Assembly: GCA_019242475.1 (NCBI GenBank)
Contig: JAFAVK010000035.1
Location: 1-64,000, forward strand
DNA length: 64,000 nucleotides
Direction: 5' to 3'
Source: Acidobacteriota bacterium
Lineage (GTDB): Bacteria > Acidobacteriota > Blastocatellia > Pyrinomonadales > Pyrinomonadaceae
Within the stretch, counting starts at the first letter, position 1. Every line of letters starts with the position of its first letter. Shown here piece after piece: positions 21,054-29,173 of this stretch. The notes beneath the pieces were generated by a model. That model was not told the origin of the DNA, ran no database searches, and saw only the letters and a list, made by a program, of their open reading frames with translations. Position numbers and translations under genes: made by a program.

Positions 21054-22286
21054 ATGAAATATTTCGACCTGCCGCCCGTCATCGAGCAGATGCTCAAGGC
21101 CGCCGAAGCCATCAGCGACCTGAACTTCTCAGTCGGCCAGACGCCGCAGGTGGAGGTCAACGGCCAGCTGCGCCCCGTCCAGCCGTTGGGGTTGCAGAAG
21201 CTGACGCCCTACCAGACCGAACTAATCGCGATGACCCTGCTGCAAGGCAACCCGGACGCGGCGCAGAGGCTCGCGCACACGGGCTCGGCCGACCTCAGCT
21301 ACAGCCTCCCCTCGCGCACGCGCTTCCGCGTCAACGTCTTCCAGCAGCGCGGCACCTACTCCATCGTCATGCGCGTCATCCCGACCGAGATACCGACGCT
21401 CGAATCCCTCACCCTGCCGAAGCAGCTCGCCGACATCGCCGAGCTGCGCAACGGCATCGTGCTCGTGACGGGGCCGACCGGCTCGGGCAAGTCCACGACG
21501 CTCGCCGCCGTCATTGACCTCGTCAACCAGCAGCAGCACTACCACATCGTCACCATCGAAGACCCGATAGAATTCCTGCACACGCACAAGCGCTCGACCA
21601 TCAACCAGCGCGAGGTGGGCTCCGACGCGAAAGACTTCCCCTCGGCGCTGCGCGCCGCGCTCCGGCAGGCGCCGAAGGTCATCCTCATCGGAGAGATGCG
21701 CGACTACGAGACGACCGAGATCGCGCTCGAAGCCGCCGAGACGGGCCACCTCGTCCTCTCCACGCTCCACACCATCGACGCCTCGAAGACCGTTGACCGC
21801 ATCATCGGCCTCTACCCGAAGAACGAGGAGCAGGTCATCCGCACCCGCCTCGCGCAGACGTTCCGCTACATCGTCTCGCAGCGTTTGATCCCGCGCGCCG
21901 ACAGCGGCGGGCGCGTCGCGGCGGTCGAGGTCTTGAAGTCCACGCCGCGCACGCGCGAGTACGTCGCCGCGGGCGAGTCGGACGGCAAGTCCCTGCTCGA
22001 CGCGATGCGCGACGGCCGCCTCGACGGCATGCAGGACTTCGACACCGTCATCAAGGGGATGATCGAGGAGGGGACGATCACGCTCGAAGACGGCCTCTCG
22101 TTCGCCACGAACCCCAACAACCTCCAACTCGCGCTCAAGGGCATGTCGGCCACCGACGACTTCCGCCCGGCCGAGAGCACCCCCTTCACCGCGAAGCAGC
22201 GCACCGCCGCGCCCCCGCCGCGCGCCTTCCCCACCGCCCCCGCGCGCCCCGCGCCCGGCGGCTCCATGCTCGACATGATCGAATAA
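21054..22286 (+). CDS. pilT: PilT-like twitching-motility/retraction ATPase
   Basis: Hexameric ATPase that disassembles type IV pili at the inner membrane. The start at 21054 fits the family N-terminus. Upstream in-frame codons would run into non-coding repeat. Landmarks of the 410-residue protein are the N-terminal PAS-like domain, Walker A GPTGSGKST (140-148), the Asp box in TIEDPIEFLH, the atypical Walker B LIGEMRD (211-217) and the His box TGHLVLSTLHT (230-240). The tail after about 360 is longer than in E. coli or Neisseria PilT and Pro/Ala-rich. No other pilus genes are adjacent. It could be a PilU-type paralogue. Confidence 0.9.
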   Translation: MKYFDLPPVIEQMLKAAEAISDLNFSVGQTPQVEVNGQLRPVQPLGLQKLTPYQTELIAMTLLQGNPDAAQRLAHTGSADLSYSLPSRTRFRVNVFQQRGTYSIVMRVIPTEIPTLESLTLPKQLADIAELRNGIVLVTGPTGSGKSTTLAAVIDLVNQQQHYHIVTIEDPIEFLHTHKRSTINQREVGSDAKDFPSALRAALRQAPKVILIGEMRDYETTEIALEAAETGHLVLSTLHTIDASKTVDRIIGLYPKNEEQVIRTRLAQTFRYIVSQRLIPRADSGGRVAAVEVLKSTPRTREYVAAGESDGKSLLDAMRDGRLDGMQDFDTVIKGMIEEGTITLEDGLSFATNPNNLQLALKGMSATDDFRPAESTPFTAKQRTAAPPPRAFPTAPARPAPGGSMLDMIE

Positions 22287-22290
22287 ATCA

Positions 22291-22409
22291 AGTAGCCAGT
22301 CGTCAGTCGTCAGTAGACAGTAGGCTCCGCTTTACTGACGCTGACGATAACAACCGAACGGTTCGCAACGGCGAATGCTTTTCTACTGACTACTGTCTAC
22401 TGACTACCT
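22291..22409. repeat. Heptad-arm inverted repeat (CAGTAGA type)
   Basis: Arms at 22291-22323 and 22383-22409 are built from 7-bp CAGTAGA/CAGTCGT-like units. A 15-bp core (22309-22323 and 22390-22404) is perfectly complementary. The loop holds about 60 bases. The element lies between pilT and the zinc-ribbon gene. Confidence 0.75.
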
Positions 22410-22415
22410 AAGCCT

Positions 22416-23201
22416 ATGATCGTCACCTGTCCCAACTGCACCACGAAGCTCCAGCTTGACGGGGCCAAGGTTCCTTCGCGGCCGTTCAGCGTGCGCTGCC
22501 CGAAGTGCCAGCAGATCGTCAACGCGCAGCCGCCCGCGCCGGCCGCGCCGCAGCAGCGCGACGCGCTGGCGGCCGTCGGCGACGTGCCCCCTTCGGCGAA
22601 GCCCCAGCAGGAGACGGCCGCCGCCGCGCCCGCGCCCCTCGTCGGCGAAATGCAAGCCTCGCCCGAAGGACACGAGGACGTGCTGCGCCTGCTCGCTTCA
22701 CTGCTGCGGCGCGAGGCGGCGGGCGACGGCGGCGGCGTGCGCGCGGCGTCAGTCGCGGGCGGGCGCCGGCCCTGGGAGCGCAGGCGCGCGCTCATCTGCG
22801 CGGGCTCGGCCTTCGGCGGCGACGCGGCGCGCGCCCTGGGCCAGTCGGGCTACGACGTGTCGGTCGCGGCCGACGCCGCGCAGGCCGTCGAGCTGATGCG
22901 CGAGGATCAACTCGACGTGCTCGTGCTCGACCCGGAGTTCGACCCGCGCGCGCAGGGCTCGATGGCGGTGGGGCGCGAGGTCGCCACGCTGCGCAACTCG
23001 GAGCGCCGCCGCCTGGTCTTCGTGCTCCTGACGAACACGACGCGGACGGGCGACGCGCACGCGGCCTTCCTCGCCGGCGCGAACCTCATCGTCCAGATGA
23101 AGGAGGTCGCCGACCTCCCGCGCGTGCTGGAGAAAAACATCCGCGACCTCAACGAACTCTACCGCGACTTCAACCGCGCCCTCGGCCTCGCCGAGCTTTA
23201 A
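22416..23201 (+). CDS. MJ0042-type zinc ribbon fused to a receiver-like domain
   Basis: A 261-residue protein. Residues 1-37 form a small zinc ribbon with CPNC and CPKC pairs (MJ0042 family). A Pro/Ala-rich linker follows to about 115, then a response-regulator-like fold at about 125-245 (RRALICAGSAFGGDAARALGQ, DQLDVLVLDPEFD, RLVFVLLTNT). The acidic pair that normally opens a receiver is missing, so it may not be phosphorylated, although an Asp remains at the acceptor strand. It could sense through protein contact. It follows pilT, and a link to pilus or gliding regulation is possible but unproven. Confidence 0.7.
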   Translation: MIVTCPNCTTKLQLDGAKVPSRPFSVRCPKCQQIVNAQPPAPAAPQQRDALAAVGDVPPSAKPQQETAAAAPAPLVGEMQASPEGHEDVLRLLASLLRREAAGDGGGVRAASVAGGRRPWERRRALICAGSAFGGDAARALGQSGYDVSVAADAAQAVELMREDQLDVLVLDPEFDPRAQGSMAVGREVATLRNSERRRLVFVLLTNTTRTGDAHAAFLAGANLIVQMKEVADLPRVLEKNIRDLNELYRDFNRALGLAEL

Positions 23202-23299
23202 GAAGGCAAAAGGCAAACTTCAAAAGGCAAAAGGCAAAAGGGAAGGGGGACGGGAAGCAACGTGGCTCTCGTCCCCCTTCCCTTTTGCTTTTTGCCTTC
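23202..23299. repeat. Heptad-arm inverted repeat (GGCAAAA type)
   Basis: The left arm from 23202 consists of repeated GGCAAAA-like heptads and ends in GGGAAGGGGGA. The right arm (23272-23299) is its complement. The loop is about 22 bases. The gap separates the zinc-ribbon gene from the cation efflux gene. Confidence 0.7.
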
Positions 23300-23371
23300 C
23301 CGCGGGGCCGGCGTAATCTGCTAAGCTTACGGCTCCGGCGGGCGGGCGCCGGTGGATAAACGCTAAAGGTC

Positions 23372-24331
23372 ATGGCGTCGGAGAACGGACACCGGCACGC
23401 GCACGCGCACAGTCACGACGCGCTCTCTGAGCGCGGGCGGCGCCGGCTGCTGCTCGTTCTCTCTCTGACGGCCGGCTACATGGTGGCCGAGGTGGCGGGC
23501 GGCTGGTGGACGGGGAGCCTCGCGCTGCTGGCCGACGCCGGCCACATGCTCGCGGACGTGGCGGGGCTGGGACTGGCGCTGCTGGCCGCGAGGTTCGGGG
23601 CGCGGCCCGCGAGCCAGACGAAGACTTACGGCTACTACAGGCTCGAAATACTCGCCGCGTTCACGAACGGGGTGGCGCTCGCGGCCGTCTCGCTCTTCAT
23701 CCTGTACGACGCCTACCACCGCTGGCTCGCGCCGCCCCACATCGAGCGCGGCGGCGCGCTGACGGCCATCGCGGCGGGCGGCCTCGTCGTCAACCTGGCG
23801 TGTGCGTGGGTGCTGCACGGCGACCACGAGCGCGACCTGAACGTGCGCGGTGCGTGGCTGCACGTGCTCGGCGACGCGCTCGGGTCGGTGGGCGCCATCG
23901 CCGCCGGCGTGCTGGTGATTTTGAAGGGCTGGCACGCGGCCGACCCGCTCTTCAGCGCGCTCATCGCCGTGCTCGTCGTGTGGAGTTCGTGGAGCCTCAT
24001 CCGCGAGGCGACCAACGTGCTGTTGGAAGGGACGCCGGCGCACATCAACCTCGCGGCGGTCGAGGGCGCGATCCTGGAGACGGCCGGCGTCGAGGACGTG
24101 CACGACCTGCACGTCTGGACGATCACCTCGGGGCGCGAGGCGCTCTCGGCGCACGTCCGCCACGCGCCCGCCGCCGCGCCGGCCGAGCTGCTGCGCTCTT
24201 TGCGCGCCAAGCTCCACGAACAGTTCGGCGTAGACCACCTGACCATCCAGATGGAGACCGAGAACTTCGAGGACGAGGCGTTCCACTTCTGCACCTCCGG
24301 CACGGCCTGCTTCCGCTCGACGAAAGAGTAA
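23372..24331 (+). CDS. Cation diffusion facilitator family metal efflux transporter
   Basis: Inner-membrane proton antiporter exporting zinc, cobalt or related divalent ions. The N-terminus has a His-rich tract (GHRHAHAHSHD). Six membrane helices follow, with the paired metal-site motifs in DAGHMLAD (helix 2) and HVLGDALGS (helix 5) that mark CzcD/ZitB-type carriers. The cytosolic C-terminal ferredoxin-like domain covers about 220-319. The stop codon abuts the ATG of the next gene (TAAATG), and LarA, a nickel enzyme, comes third in the same run, so a metal-homeostasis operon is plausible. Confidence 0.93.
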   Translation: MASENGHRHAHAHSHDALSERGRRRLLLVLSLTAGYMVAEVAGGWWTGSLALLADAGHMLADVAGLGLALLAARFGARPASQTKTYGYYRLEILAAFTNGVALAAVSLFILYDAYHRWLAPPHIERGGALTAIAAGGLVVNLACAWVLHGDHERDLNVRGAWLHVLGDALGSVGAIAAGVLVILKGWHAADPLFSALIAVLVVWSSWSLIREATNVLLEGTPAHINLAAVEGAILETAGVEDVHDLHVWTITSGREALSAHVRHAPAAAPAELLRSLRAKLHEQFGVDHLTIQMETENFEDEAFHFCTSGTACFRSTKE

Positions 24332-24574
24332 ATGGAGATCAGTCTTCTCATCGTCCTCGACCTGCGCGAGCAGGCGGCCTTGCAGGCGGCGCTGATGACG
24401 CACGGCGCGCCGGACGCGCTCGTCACCCTGGCGCTGACGGGCGCGTGCCGCATCCAGTCGCTCGACGAGGCGCGCCAGCTCCGCCGCTGGCTCGCCGAGA
24501 CGCGCGCCTCCGGCAAGACCGACTTCGCCTCGCTCAACGTCATCGAGCGCGAGCTTGTCCGCTTCGGCGTCTAG
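24332..24574 (+). CDS. Small hypothetical protein between CDF and larA
   Basis: An 80-residue cytosolic protein starting directly after the efflux-gene stop and ending 3 bases before larA, so it is almost certainly co-translated. The sequence (MEISLLIVLDLREQAALQAALMTH...) looks like a compact alpha/beta fold with a conserved-looking DEARQLRRWLAETR helix. It has no cysteine cluster and no membrane segment. I recognise no family. Its position suggests an accessory role in the metal/LarA unit. Confidence 0.72.
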   Translation: MEISLLIVLDLREQAALQAALMTHGAPDALVTLALTGACRIQSLDEARQLRRWLAETRASGKTDFASLNVIERELVRFGV

Positions 24575-24577
24575 GGT

Positions 24578-25843
24578 ATGGCGAGTATTCAACTCGGTTA
24601 CGGCCGCGGCACGATCCCTTTCGAGTTCGAGGGCGGGCGCTTCGAGGTGCTCGAAGGGGAGGCGCGCGAGGAGCGGCCGCTGTCGGACGCGGAGGTCGGG
24701 GCGGCGATTGACGACCCCGTCGATTCGCAGCCGCTCGAAGAGATCATCAGCCCGGGCGAGAGCGTTCTGCTCGTCGTCTCGGACGCGACGCGCGCGACGG
24801 GGAGCGCGCAGGTCGTCAACCTGCTCGTGCGTCGCCTGATCGCGCTCGGCGTCGCGCCTTACGACCTGCGCGTCATCTTCGCCACGGGGATTCACCGGCC
24901 CGTCACGCGCGAGGAGAAGGCGGAGCTGCTCACGCCCTTCATCGTGCAGCGCGTCCGCACGCTCGCGCACGACCCTTCGGACGAATCACGGCACGTCTCC
25001 TTCGGCGTGACCGAGCGCGGCACGCCGGTCGAGCTGAACCGCGCGCTCTTCGAACATTCGCACGTCATCCTCACCGGCGCGGTCGGCTTCCACTACTTCG
25101 CCGGCTTCAACGGCGGGCGCAAGAGCGTCTGCCCCGGCCTCGCCTCGCGGCGCACGATTGAGGCGACGCACTTGCAGGCCCTCGATTTCGAAAAGGGCGG
25201 GAGGCGCGCGGGCGTCGGCACGGGACGCCTCGACGGCAACGCCGTCCACGAGGAGTGCGAGCGCATCGCGGCCGAGGCGGCGCCGTCGTTCCTCATCAAC
25301 ACCGTGACGGACGCGCGCGGCCGGGTCGTCCGCGTCTACGCCGGCGACTGGCGCGCCGCGCACCGGCTGGCCTGCGCCGAGTACTCCGACTCACACGCCG
25401 TCAGGATTAAAGAGAGGCGCCGGGTCGTCGTCGCCTCCGCCGGCGGCGCGCCCTTCGACCTCGACCTCATCCAGGCGCACAAGGCCCTTGAGATGGCTTC
25501 GTACGCGTGCGCCGAGGGCGGCCACGTCGTTCTCGTCGCCGAGTGCCCGGACGGCCTCGGCCGCGCGGACTTCCTCAAGTGGTTCGACTCCGGAGACTCG
25601 CGCGCGCTCGAAGCGCGCCTGCGCGAAGCCTACGAGGTCAACGGCCAGACCGCCTGGTCGCTGCTGACGAAGGCCGAGCAGTTCCGCGTCCAGCTCGTCT
25701 CGAACCTCCCCGACGAAGACGTGCGCCACATGCGCATGGAGCCCGCGCGCACGCCCGAAGAGGCGCTCGCGCGCATCGACCCGGACGAGCCCGGCTACGT
25801 GCTGCCGCGCGGCGCGGCCTTCATGCCGGTCGTCGAGGGCTGA
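24578..25843 (+). CDS. larA: LarA family nickel-pincer lactate racemase homologue
   Basis: Member of the LarA (DUF2088) superfamily, which racemises or epimerises 2-hydroxy acids using the nickel-pincer nucleotide cofactor. All four residues that matter in Lactobacillus LarA are present with an offset of two: His106 (GIHRP), His172 (FHYFAGF), Lys182 (GGRKS, the covalent attachment Lys) and His198 (EATH). The length (421) is normal. The cofactor genes larB, larC and larE are not in the window. The substrate need not be lactate. It is third in a tight run with a cation efflux gene. Confidence 0.9.
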   Translation: MASIQLGYGRGTIPFEFEGGRFEVLEGEAREERPLSDAEVGAAIDDPVDSQPLEEIISPGESVLLVVSDATRATGSAQVVNLLVRRLIALGVAPYDLRVIFATGIHRPVTREEKAELLTPFIVQRVRTLAHDPSDESRHVSFGVTERGTPVELNRALFEHSHVILTGAVGFHYFAGFNGGRKSVCPGLASRRTIEATHLQALDFEKGGRRAGVGTGRLDGNAVHEECERIAAEAAPSFLINTVTDARGRVVRVYAGDWRAAHRLACAEYSDSHAVRIKERRRVVVASAGGAPFDLDLIQAHKALEMASYACAEGGHVVLVAECPDGLGRADFLKWFDSGDSRALEARLREAYEVNGQTAWSLLTKAEQFRVQLVSNLPDEDVRHMRMEPARTPEEALARIDPDEPGYVLPRGAAFMPVVEG

Positions 25844-25851
25844 GAGCGCCG

Positions 25852-25880
25852 TTGCGCGCCGCGGGCGTTGGGGCTAGAGT
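25852..25880 (+). promoter_or_regulatory. Candidate sigma70-type promoter
   Basis: TTGCGC (25852-25857) and TAGAGT (25875-25880) are spaced by 17 bp, each matching consensus at four of six positions, 38 bases before the ATG of the secreted protein gene. Confidence 0.4.
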
Positions 25881-25918
25881 AACCGACCAGAAACAGCTTC
25901 GCTCAGGAGGGGACGGGT

Positions 25919-26605
25919 ATGAAGAGAATAGTCCGCGCGGCTCTCTGTCTGGCCCTGTCGGCGTGTGGCGCGGCGGCGGCGAGCGCGCAGCAGCAGACGG
26001 CGGCGACGACTTCGGACGTGAGGCCGAGCGAGCCGCACGTGCCGCTGGCGCAGGCGGCCGTCGCGTACGACGTGGCGGGGAACGAGGCGCTCGGCGGCCT
26101 CCTGCGCACGCAGGTTCTGGCGGGGACGCCCGAGGCGCCGGTGCGCAACACGCGGCTCGTGGTCGAGAACCGCAGCCCCGTCTTCTACAACTACGTGGCG
26201 GGCTGGGCGACCTTCTACGGCGCGGACGGCGTGCGCTGCGGCGAGGGGCTCTGGAAGCTCGAAGCCTTTGCGCCGCGCGAGCAGGTCGAGGTGGACACGC
26301 CGGGCCTGCGCCTGACCTGCACGCCCGCGACCTGGCGCATCGTGGCGACGACGCTCCTGACGCGCACGGGCGACGTGGCTAAGCCGCGCGAACAGACCGC
26401 CCCGCCGCCCGCCGAGCCGGGCACGCCCGCGGCCGACTCTTCCGCCAGCGCCGCCGCGCCGACGGCGGGCACGCCCGCGCCCGCCGCGGTGCCGCCGCTC
26501 GAAATCAACGTCAACGGCAAGACCATCCCGCTGCAACTCGGCAACCCGCTCGAAGTCGTCGTCGGCAAAGAGCGCGTCCGCATCGTCGTCCAGCAAGCAC
26601 CTTGA
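25919..26605 (+). CDS. Secreted hypothetical protein
   Basis: A 228-residue exported protein with a signal peptide (VRAALCLALSACGAAAASAQ). The middle part (LLRTQVLAGTPEAPVRNTRLVVENRSPVFYNYVAGW region) is a likely beta-sandwich, with two cysteines in GVRCGEG and RLTCTP. A Pro/Ala-rich linker near 155-195 precedes a short C-terminal strand block (PLEINVNGKTIPLQLG). An AGGAGGGG site lies before the ATG at 25919. The function is unknown. Confidence 0.75.
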   Translation: MKRIVRAALCLALSACGAAAASAQQQTAATTSDVRPSEPHVPLAQAAVAYDVAGNEALGGLLRTQVLAGTPEAPVRNTRLVVENRSPVFYNYVAGWATFYGADGVRCGEGLWKLEAFAPREQVEVDTPGLRLTCTPATWRIVATTLLTRTGDVAKPREQTAPPPAEPGTPAADSSASAAAPTAGTPAPAAVPPLEINVNGKTIPLQLGNPLEVVVGKERVRIVVQQAP

Positions 26606-26619
26606 GTTGAATAGGCGGG

Positions 26620-26708
26620 GGGAGTGGGAGAAGGGGTGACGGGGAGAGGAGGCAGTCATGTACCGTTCATGATATCTCCCCGTCACCCCGTCCCTTCGTC
26701 TCCCCATC
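26620..26708. repeat. Inverted repeat downstream of the secreted protein gene
   Basis: A 15-bp core GGGGTGACGGGGAGA (26633-26647) has a perfect complement at 26675-26689, and weaker pairing extends outwards. The units look roughly heptameric. It occupies the gap before the metallothionein gene and could serve as a terminator-like barrier. Confidence 0.6.
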
Positions 26709-26788
26709 TTGACTTCGGTGGCGTCTCGGGTCGAAACTTAGGGCCAAAGGTACCCCGACCACGAACAGTCGAAGACGAGGAGGTTAAG

Positions 26789-26944
26789 ATGGCGGACGAG
26801 AGGCCGAAGAACAAGTGCGCGCGCGAGACCTGCGGCTGCCCGGCGGCGGAGGGCAGTAAGTATTGCAGCGAGGCGTGCGAGGACGCGGCGAAGAACATCC
26901 ACTTCGAAATATCCTGTAGCTGCCATCATCCCGATTGCGGGTGA
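26789..26944 (+). CDS. Bacterial metallothionein (SmtA/BmtA-like)
   Basis: A 51-residue Cys-rich protein expected to bind zinc or cadmium in the cytosol. The pattern is KCARETCGC, YCSEAC, then ISCSCHHPDC: nine cysteines and two histidines in the order known for cyanobacterial SmtA and pseudomonad BmtA. The start at 26789 has GAGGAGG just upstream. A longer in-frame start at 26624 would translate the inverted repeat and is rejected. A metal-efflux/LarA cluster lies 1 kb upstream, which fits a local metal-handling theme. Confidence 0.85.
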   Translation: MADERPKNKCARETCGCPAAEGSKYCSEACEDAAKNIHFEISCSCHHPDCG

Positions 26945-27258
26945 AGGTTGACGACGCGAGTACCGGTGCGGAAGCCCGACCGTGAGGGAGGGCGTCCGTG
27001 TAACTTCTTAAGGCCGGAGGGTGAGAAGCAGCGTGCCTCTCATCCTCCGGCCTTTGGCGTTTGAACGGCCCCCTCCCTCACGGCCGGGCTGCGGACGCAA
27101 ACGCAATGTAACGGATTCGTAATCAAGCCGAAGATAACTCCGTCTAACCTCACACATCTCAAAGAGAGTACGCCCCGGTGCCGGGGCGGCCACTGCACGC
27201 GGAAGGCGTGGGGGACGATCCGGCCCGGGGCGTGCGCCACGCCTTAATTCCTCTCCAA
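26945..27258. repeat. Nested hairpin region, no gene
   Basis: Two concentric inverted repeats. The outer arms lie at 26974-26993 and 27069-27088 (CCGTGAGGGAGGG type). The inner arms, 27010-27030 and 27034-27054, are about 21 bp with one mismatch. The inner stem ends in CCTTTGG without a proper T-run. It closes the metallothionein transcript on one side and the trypsin-like gene on the other, and may stop transcription from both. Confidence 0.65.
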
Positions 27259-27996
27259 CTACCGCTTGAGGTGCGCGGCGTAGTCTTGCAGGAGCTTCTG
27301 GGCGTGCGTGCCGGGGCTGATGAGCGCGACCTTGCGCGCGTAGTCGTAGCCGCTGAAGACGCCGACCAGTTGCCCGCGCTCGTTGTAGACGGGGCTGCCG
27401 GAGAAGCCGTCGCGCCCCTCGATCTTGGCCGACCAGTACTCCCGGCCGCGGTAGGTGTACGGGCCTTTGAAGCCGCCGCGCTTGACGGCCCTGGTGCCGT
27501 TGGGCCGCGCGAAGACGAGGAGCTGCTCGTCCTGGCTGAGCGCGTCCTGGAAGGCGAGCGCGGCCGAGGGCTTCCTCGACCCGCAGACGCCGAGCAGCGC
27601 GAGGTCTGCGTCCGGGTCGATCTTGAGCACCTTGGCGACGCAGCCCTTGACCGACGCCTCGACTTCGAGCGGCTCGCTCGCGGAGAAGCCGAGCTGCCGC
27701 CGCTTGTCGGCGCTGAGCCCGCCCGAGACGACGTGGTAGGCCGTCATCACCAGCCCGTCGCCGACGACGAAGCCGGTCGCGAAGGCGTTCGGCCCGTTGT
27801 CGCCGAGGAGGTCGCCGACGACCTTCTCCAGAGAGTCGCGCTTCTTCTTCCTCACCCTCAGATCGAGGGAGACCGTGTAGCCGCCCTGCTTCAAGACGGA
27901 GGCCAGCGGGTCTTCGGCCGCCGCGCCCGCGGGGGCGAGCGCCGGGGCCGCAAAGACGAAGAGAACGAGGAGGCAGATTCCCCTTTTCATATTCAT
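27259..27996 (-). CDS. Secreted trypsin-like serine protease
   Basis: A 245-residue exported protease of the S1 chymotrypsin fold. A signal peptide (GICLLVLFVFAAPALAPAGAAA) opens the protein. The catalytic triad is visible as His in MTAYHVV, Asp in DADLALLGV and Ser in GRDGFSGSPVYN. There is no PDZ domain, unlike DegP/HtrA. It stands alone on the minus strand. The substrate is unknown. Confidence 0.85.
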   Translation of the reverse strand: MNMKRGICLLVLFVFAAPALAPAGAAAEDPLASVLKQGGYTVSLDLRVRKKKRDSLEKVVGDLLGDNGPNAFATGFVVGDGLVMTAYHVVSGGLSADKRRQLGFSASEPLEVEASVKGCVAKVLKIDPDADLALLGVCGSRKPSAALAFQDALSQDEQLLVFARPNGTRAVKRGGFKGPYTYRGREYWSAKIEGRDGFSGSPVYNERGQLVGVFSGYDYARKVALISPGTHAQKLLQDYAAHLKR

Positions 27997-28191
27997 CCTT
28001 CTTTATGTCTGAGAGCGAAAACGGTTGAGAGGTGATGCAAACGCCGCGAGGCCGCGCCGGCCTGTCGGGTTGAGGGCGGGCGGCTTCGGCGGGCTTTGGC
28101 TGGGAGCGCCCGCGGCCGACCCTTAATGGGCGTGCATTCTAAACACTTTCGGCCGGTCTGTGAAGACTAAAATTTGGACGAAAGACGAGGA

Positions 28192-28226
28192 GGCGGCCGC
28201 ACGGGCTTCGCGCGGCCGCCCCTTTT
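28192..28226 (+). terminator. Hairpin with T-run
   Basis: GGCGGCCGC (28192-28200) pairs with GCGGCCGCC (28212-28220) and is followed by CCTTTTTT. The T-run suits plus-strand transcripts, although both flanking genes are on the minus strand; it could also form on the opposite strand without a T-run. Confidence 0.45.
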
Positions 28227-28272
28227 TTAAGTCCGTTCCCGTGTGAGGCGTCTTCCCCTTGCACGCCGGGCC

Positions 28273-28959
28273 TTATTTTATCTCGACGAGCAGGACGTGC
28301 GCCCCCGTGTCGCCGATGACCGAGCCGTGCGTTTCCGACTTGTGCCAGGCCACGTCGCCGGCCTTCGCCACAGACTCGACGGGCTTGCCTTTGGGGAAGG
28401 TGAAGGTCGTCTTGCCCCCGTTGAAGTTGTAGGTGATGTAGTCGGGGTGCCAGTGCATCGCTATTTTGTCGCCGGGGCTCGCGGTGAAGTCGAGCACGCG
28501 GACGCGGTCGTTGTCGAGCAGCACCTTGAAGTGGGCCGGGTCAACTTTCACCGGGTCGTCCGGCTTCGCGGCTCCCGCGGTCGCGGCCTTCTTCGGCCCC
28601 TTCAGCTCGAAGAGCAGCGCGTGCATGTCCGAGACGACTTCCGAGGCGTGGCTCTCCGCGGGGCGCCACATCGCCTCGCCGGCCTTCAGGGCGGCGTCCG
28701 AGGTGGCGCCCTTCGCGTCGGTGAATCTGACGCTCCCGTCGGCGAGGTTGTAGACGACGTAGTCCGGGTGCTTGTGCATCGGGGCTTTCTGGCCCGCCTT
28801 GCCCGTCACTTCGAGCACCCTGACCCGCGGGGCATCCAGGCGCACCTTGTACACGTCGGGCGCGACCTTCGCGGGGTCTTGCGCCATCGCGGAGGCCGCG
28901 CAGAACGCCGACAGGACGAGCAGCACGGCACGAGTCGTCACACGAATCGAGCGCTTCAT
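28273..28959 (-). CDS. Secreted double-cupin protein
   Basis: A 228-residue protein with a signal peptide (TTRAVLLVLSAFCAASAMAQ) and two tandem cupin domains. Each has the metal-type motif: APMHKHPDYVVYNL and SHASEVV in the first, IAMHWHPDYITYNF and ETHGSVIGDTG in the second. A Pro/Lys linker (KGPKKAATAGAAKPDDP) joins them. The start at 28959 has AGGAGAA upstream. The His/Asp arrangement suggests a metal-binding periplasmic protein. No enzyme activity can be assigned. Confidence 0.82.
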   Translation of the reverse strand: MKRSIRVTTRAVLLVLSAFCAASAMAQDPAKVAPDVYKVRLDAPRVRVLEVTGKAGQKAPMHKHPDYVVYNLADGSVRFTDAKGATSDAALKAGEAMWRPAESHASEVVSDMHALLFELKGPKKAATAGAAKPDDPVKVDPAHFKVLLDNDRVRVLDFTASPGDKIAMHWHPDYITYNFNGGKTTFTFPKGKPVESVAKAGDVAWHKSETHGSVIGDTGAHVLLVEIK

Positions 28960-29117
28960 AGGGGGGATTCTCCTTTCGGCCTGAGCCGAGTCCGGTGGAT
29001 TTGGAAGCGTGCGTCGAAAACCGCACGGATGGGGCGAGGGCGGTCGCGTAACATCGAACCCGCCTTGTGTGCGGCGCACACTACCACAGCGCCCCCGGCG
29101 AGACAACGCGCGCCGTG

Positions 29118-29146
29118 TTGATGAGCCGCGGCGCGCACGTTAGTAT
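29118..29146 (+). promoter_or_regulatory. Candidate sigma70-type promoter for glcD
   Basis: TTGATG (29118-29123) and TAGTAT (29141-29146) have 17-bp spacing and lie 27 bases before the ATG. AAGGAGC follows at 29154. Confidence 0.45.
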
Positions 29147-29173
29147 TGTCGTGAAGGAGCAAAGCTTTATAGG

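Noticed and set aside
26624-26788. Longer N-terminus for the metallothionein
   Set aside because: It would translate the inverted repeat; the ATG at 26789 has GAGGAGG upstream.
27178-28035. 285-codon plus-strand frame
   Set aside because: Antisense to the trypsin-like protease, which has signal peptide and complete triad.
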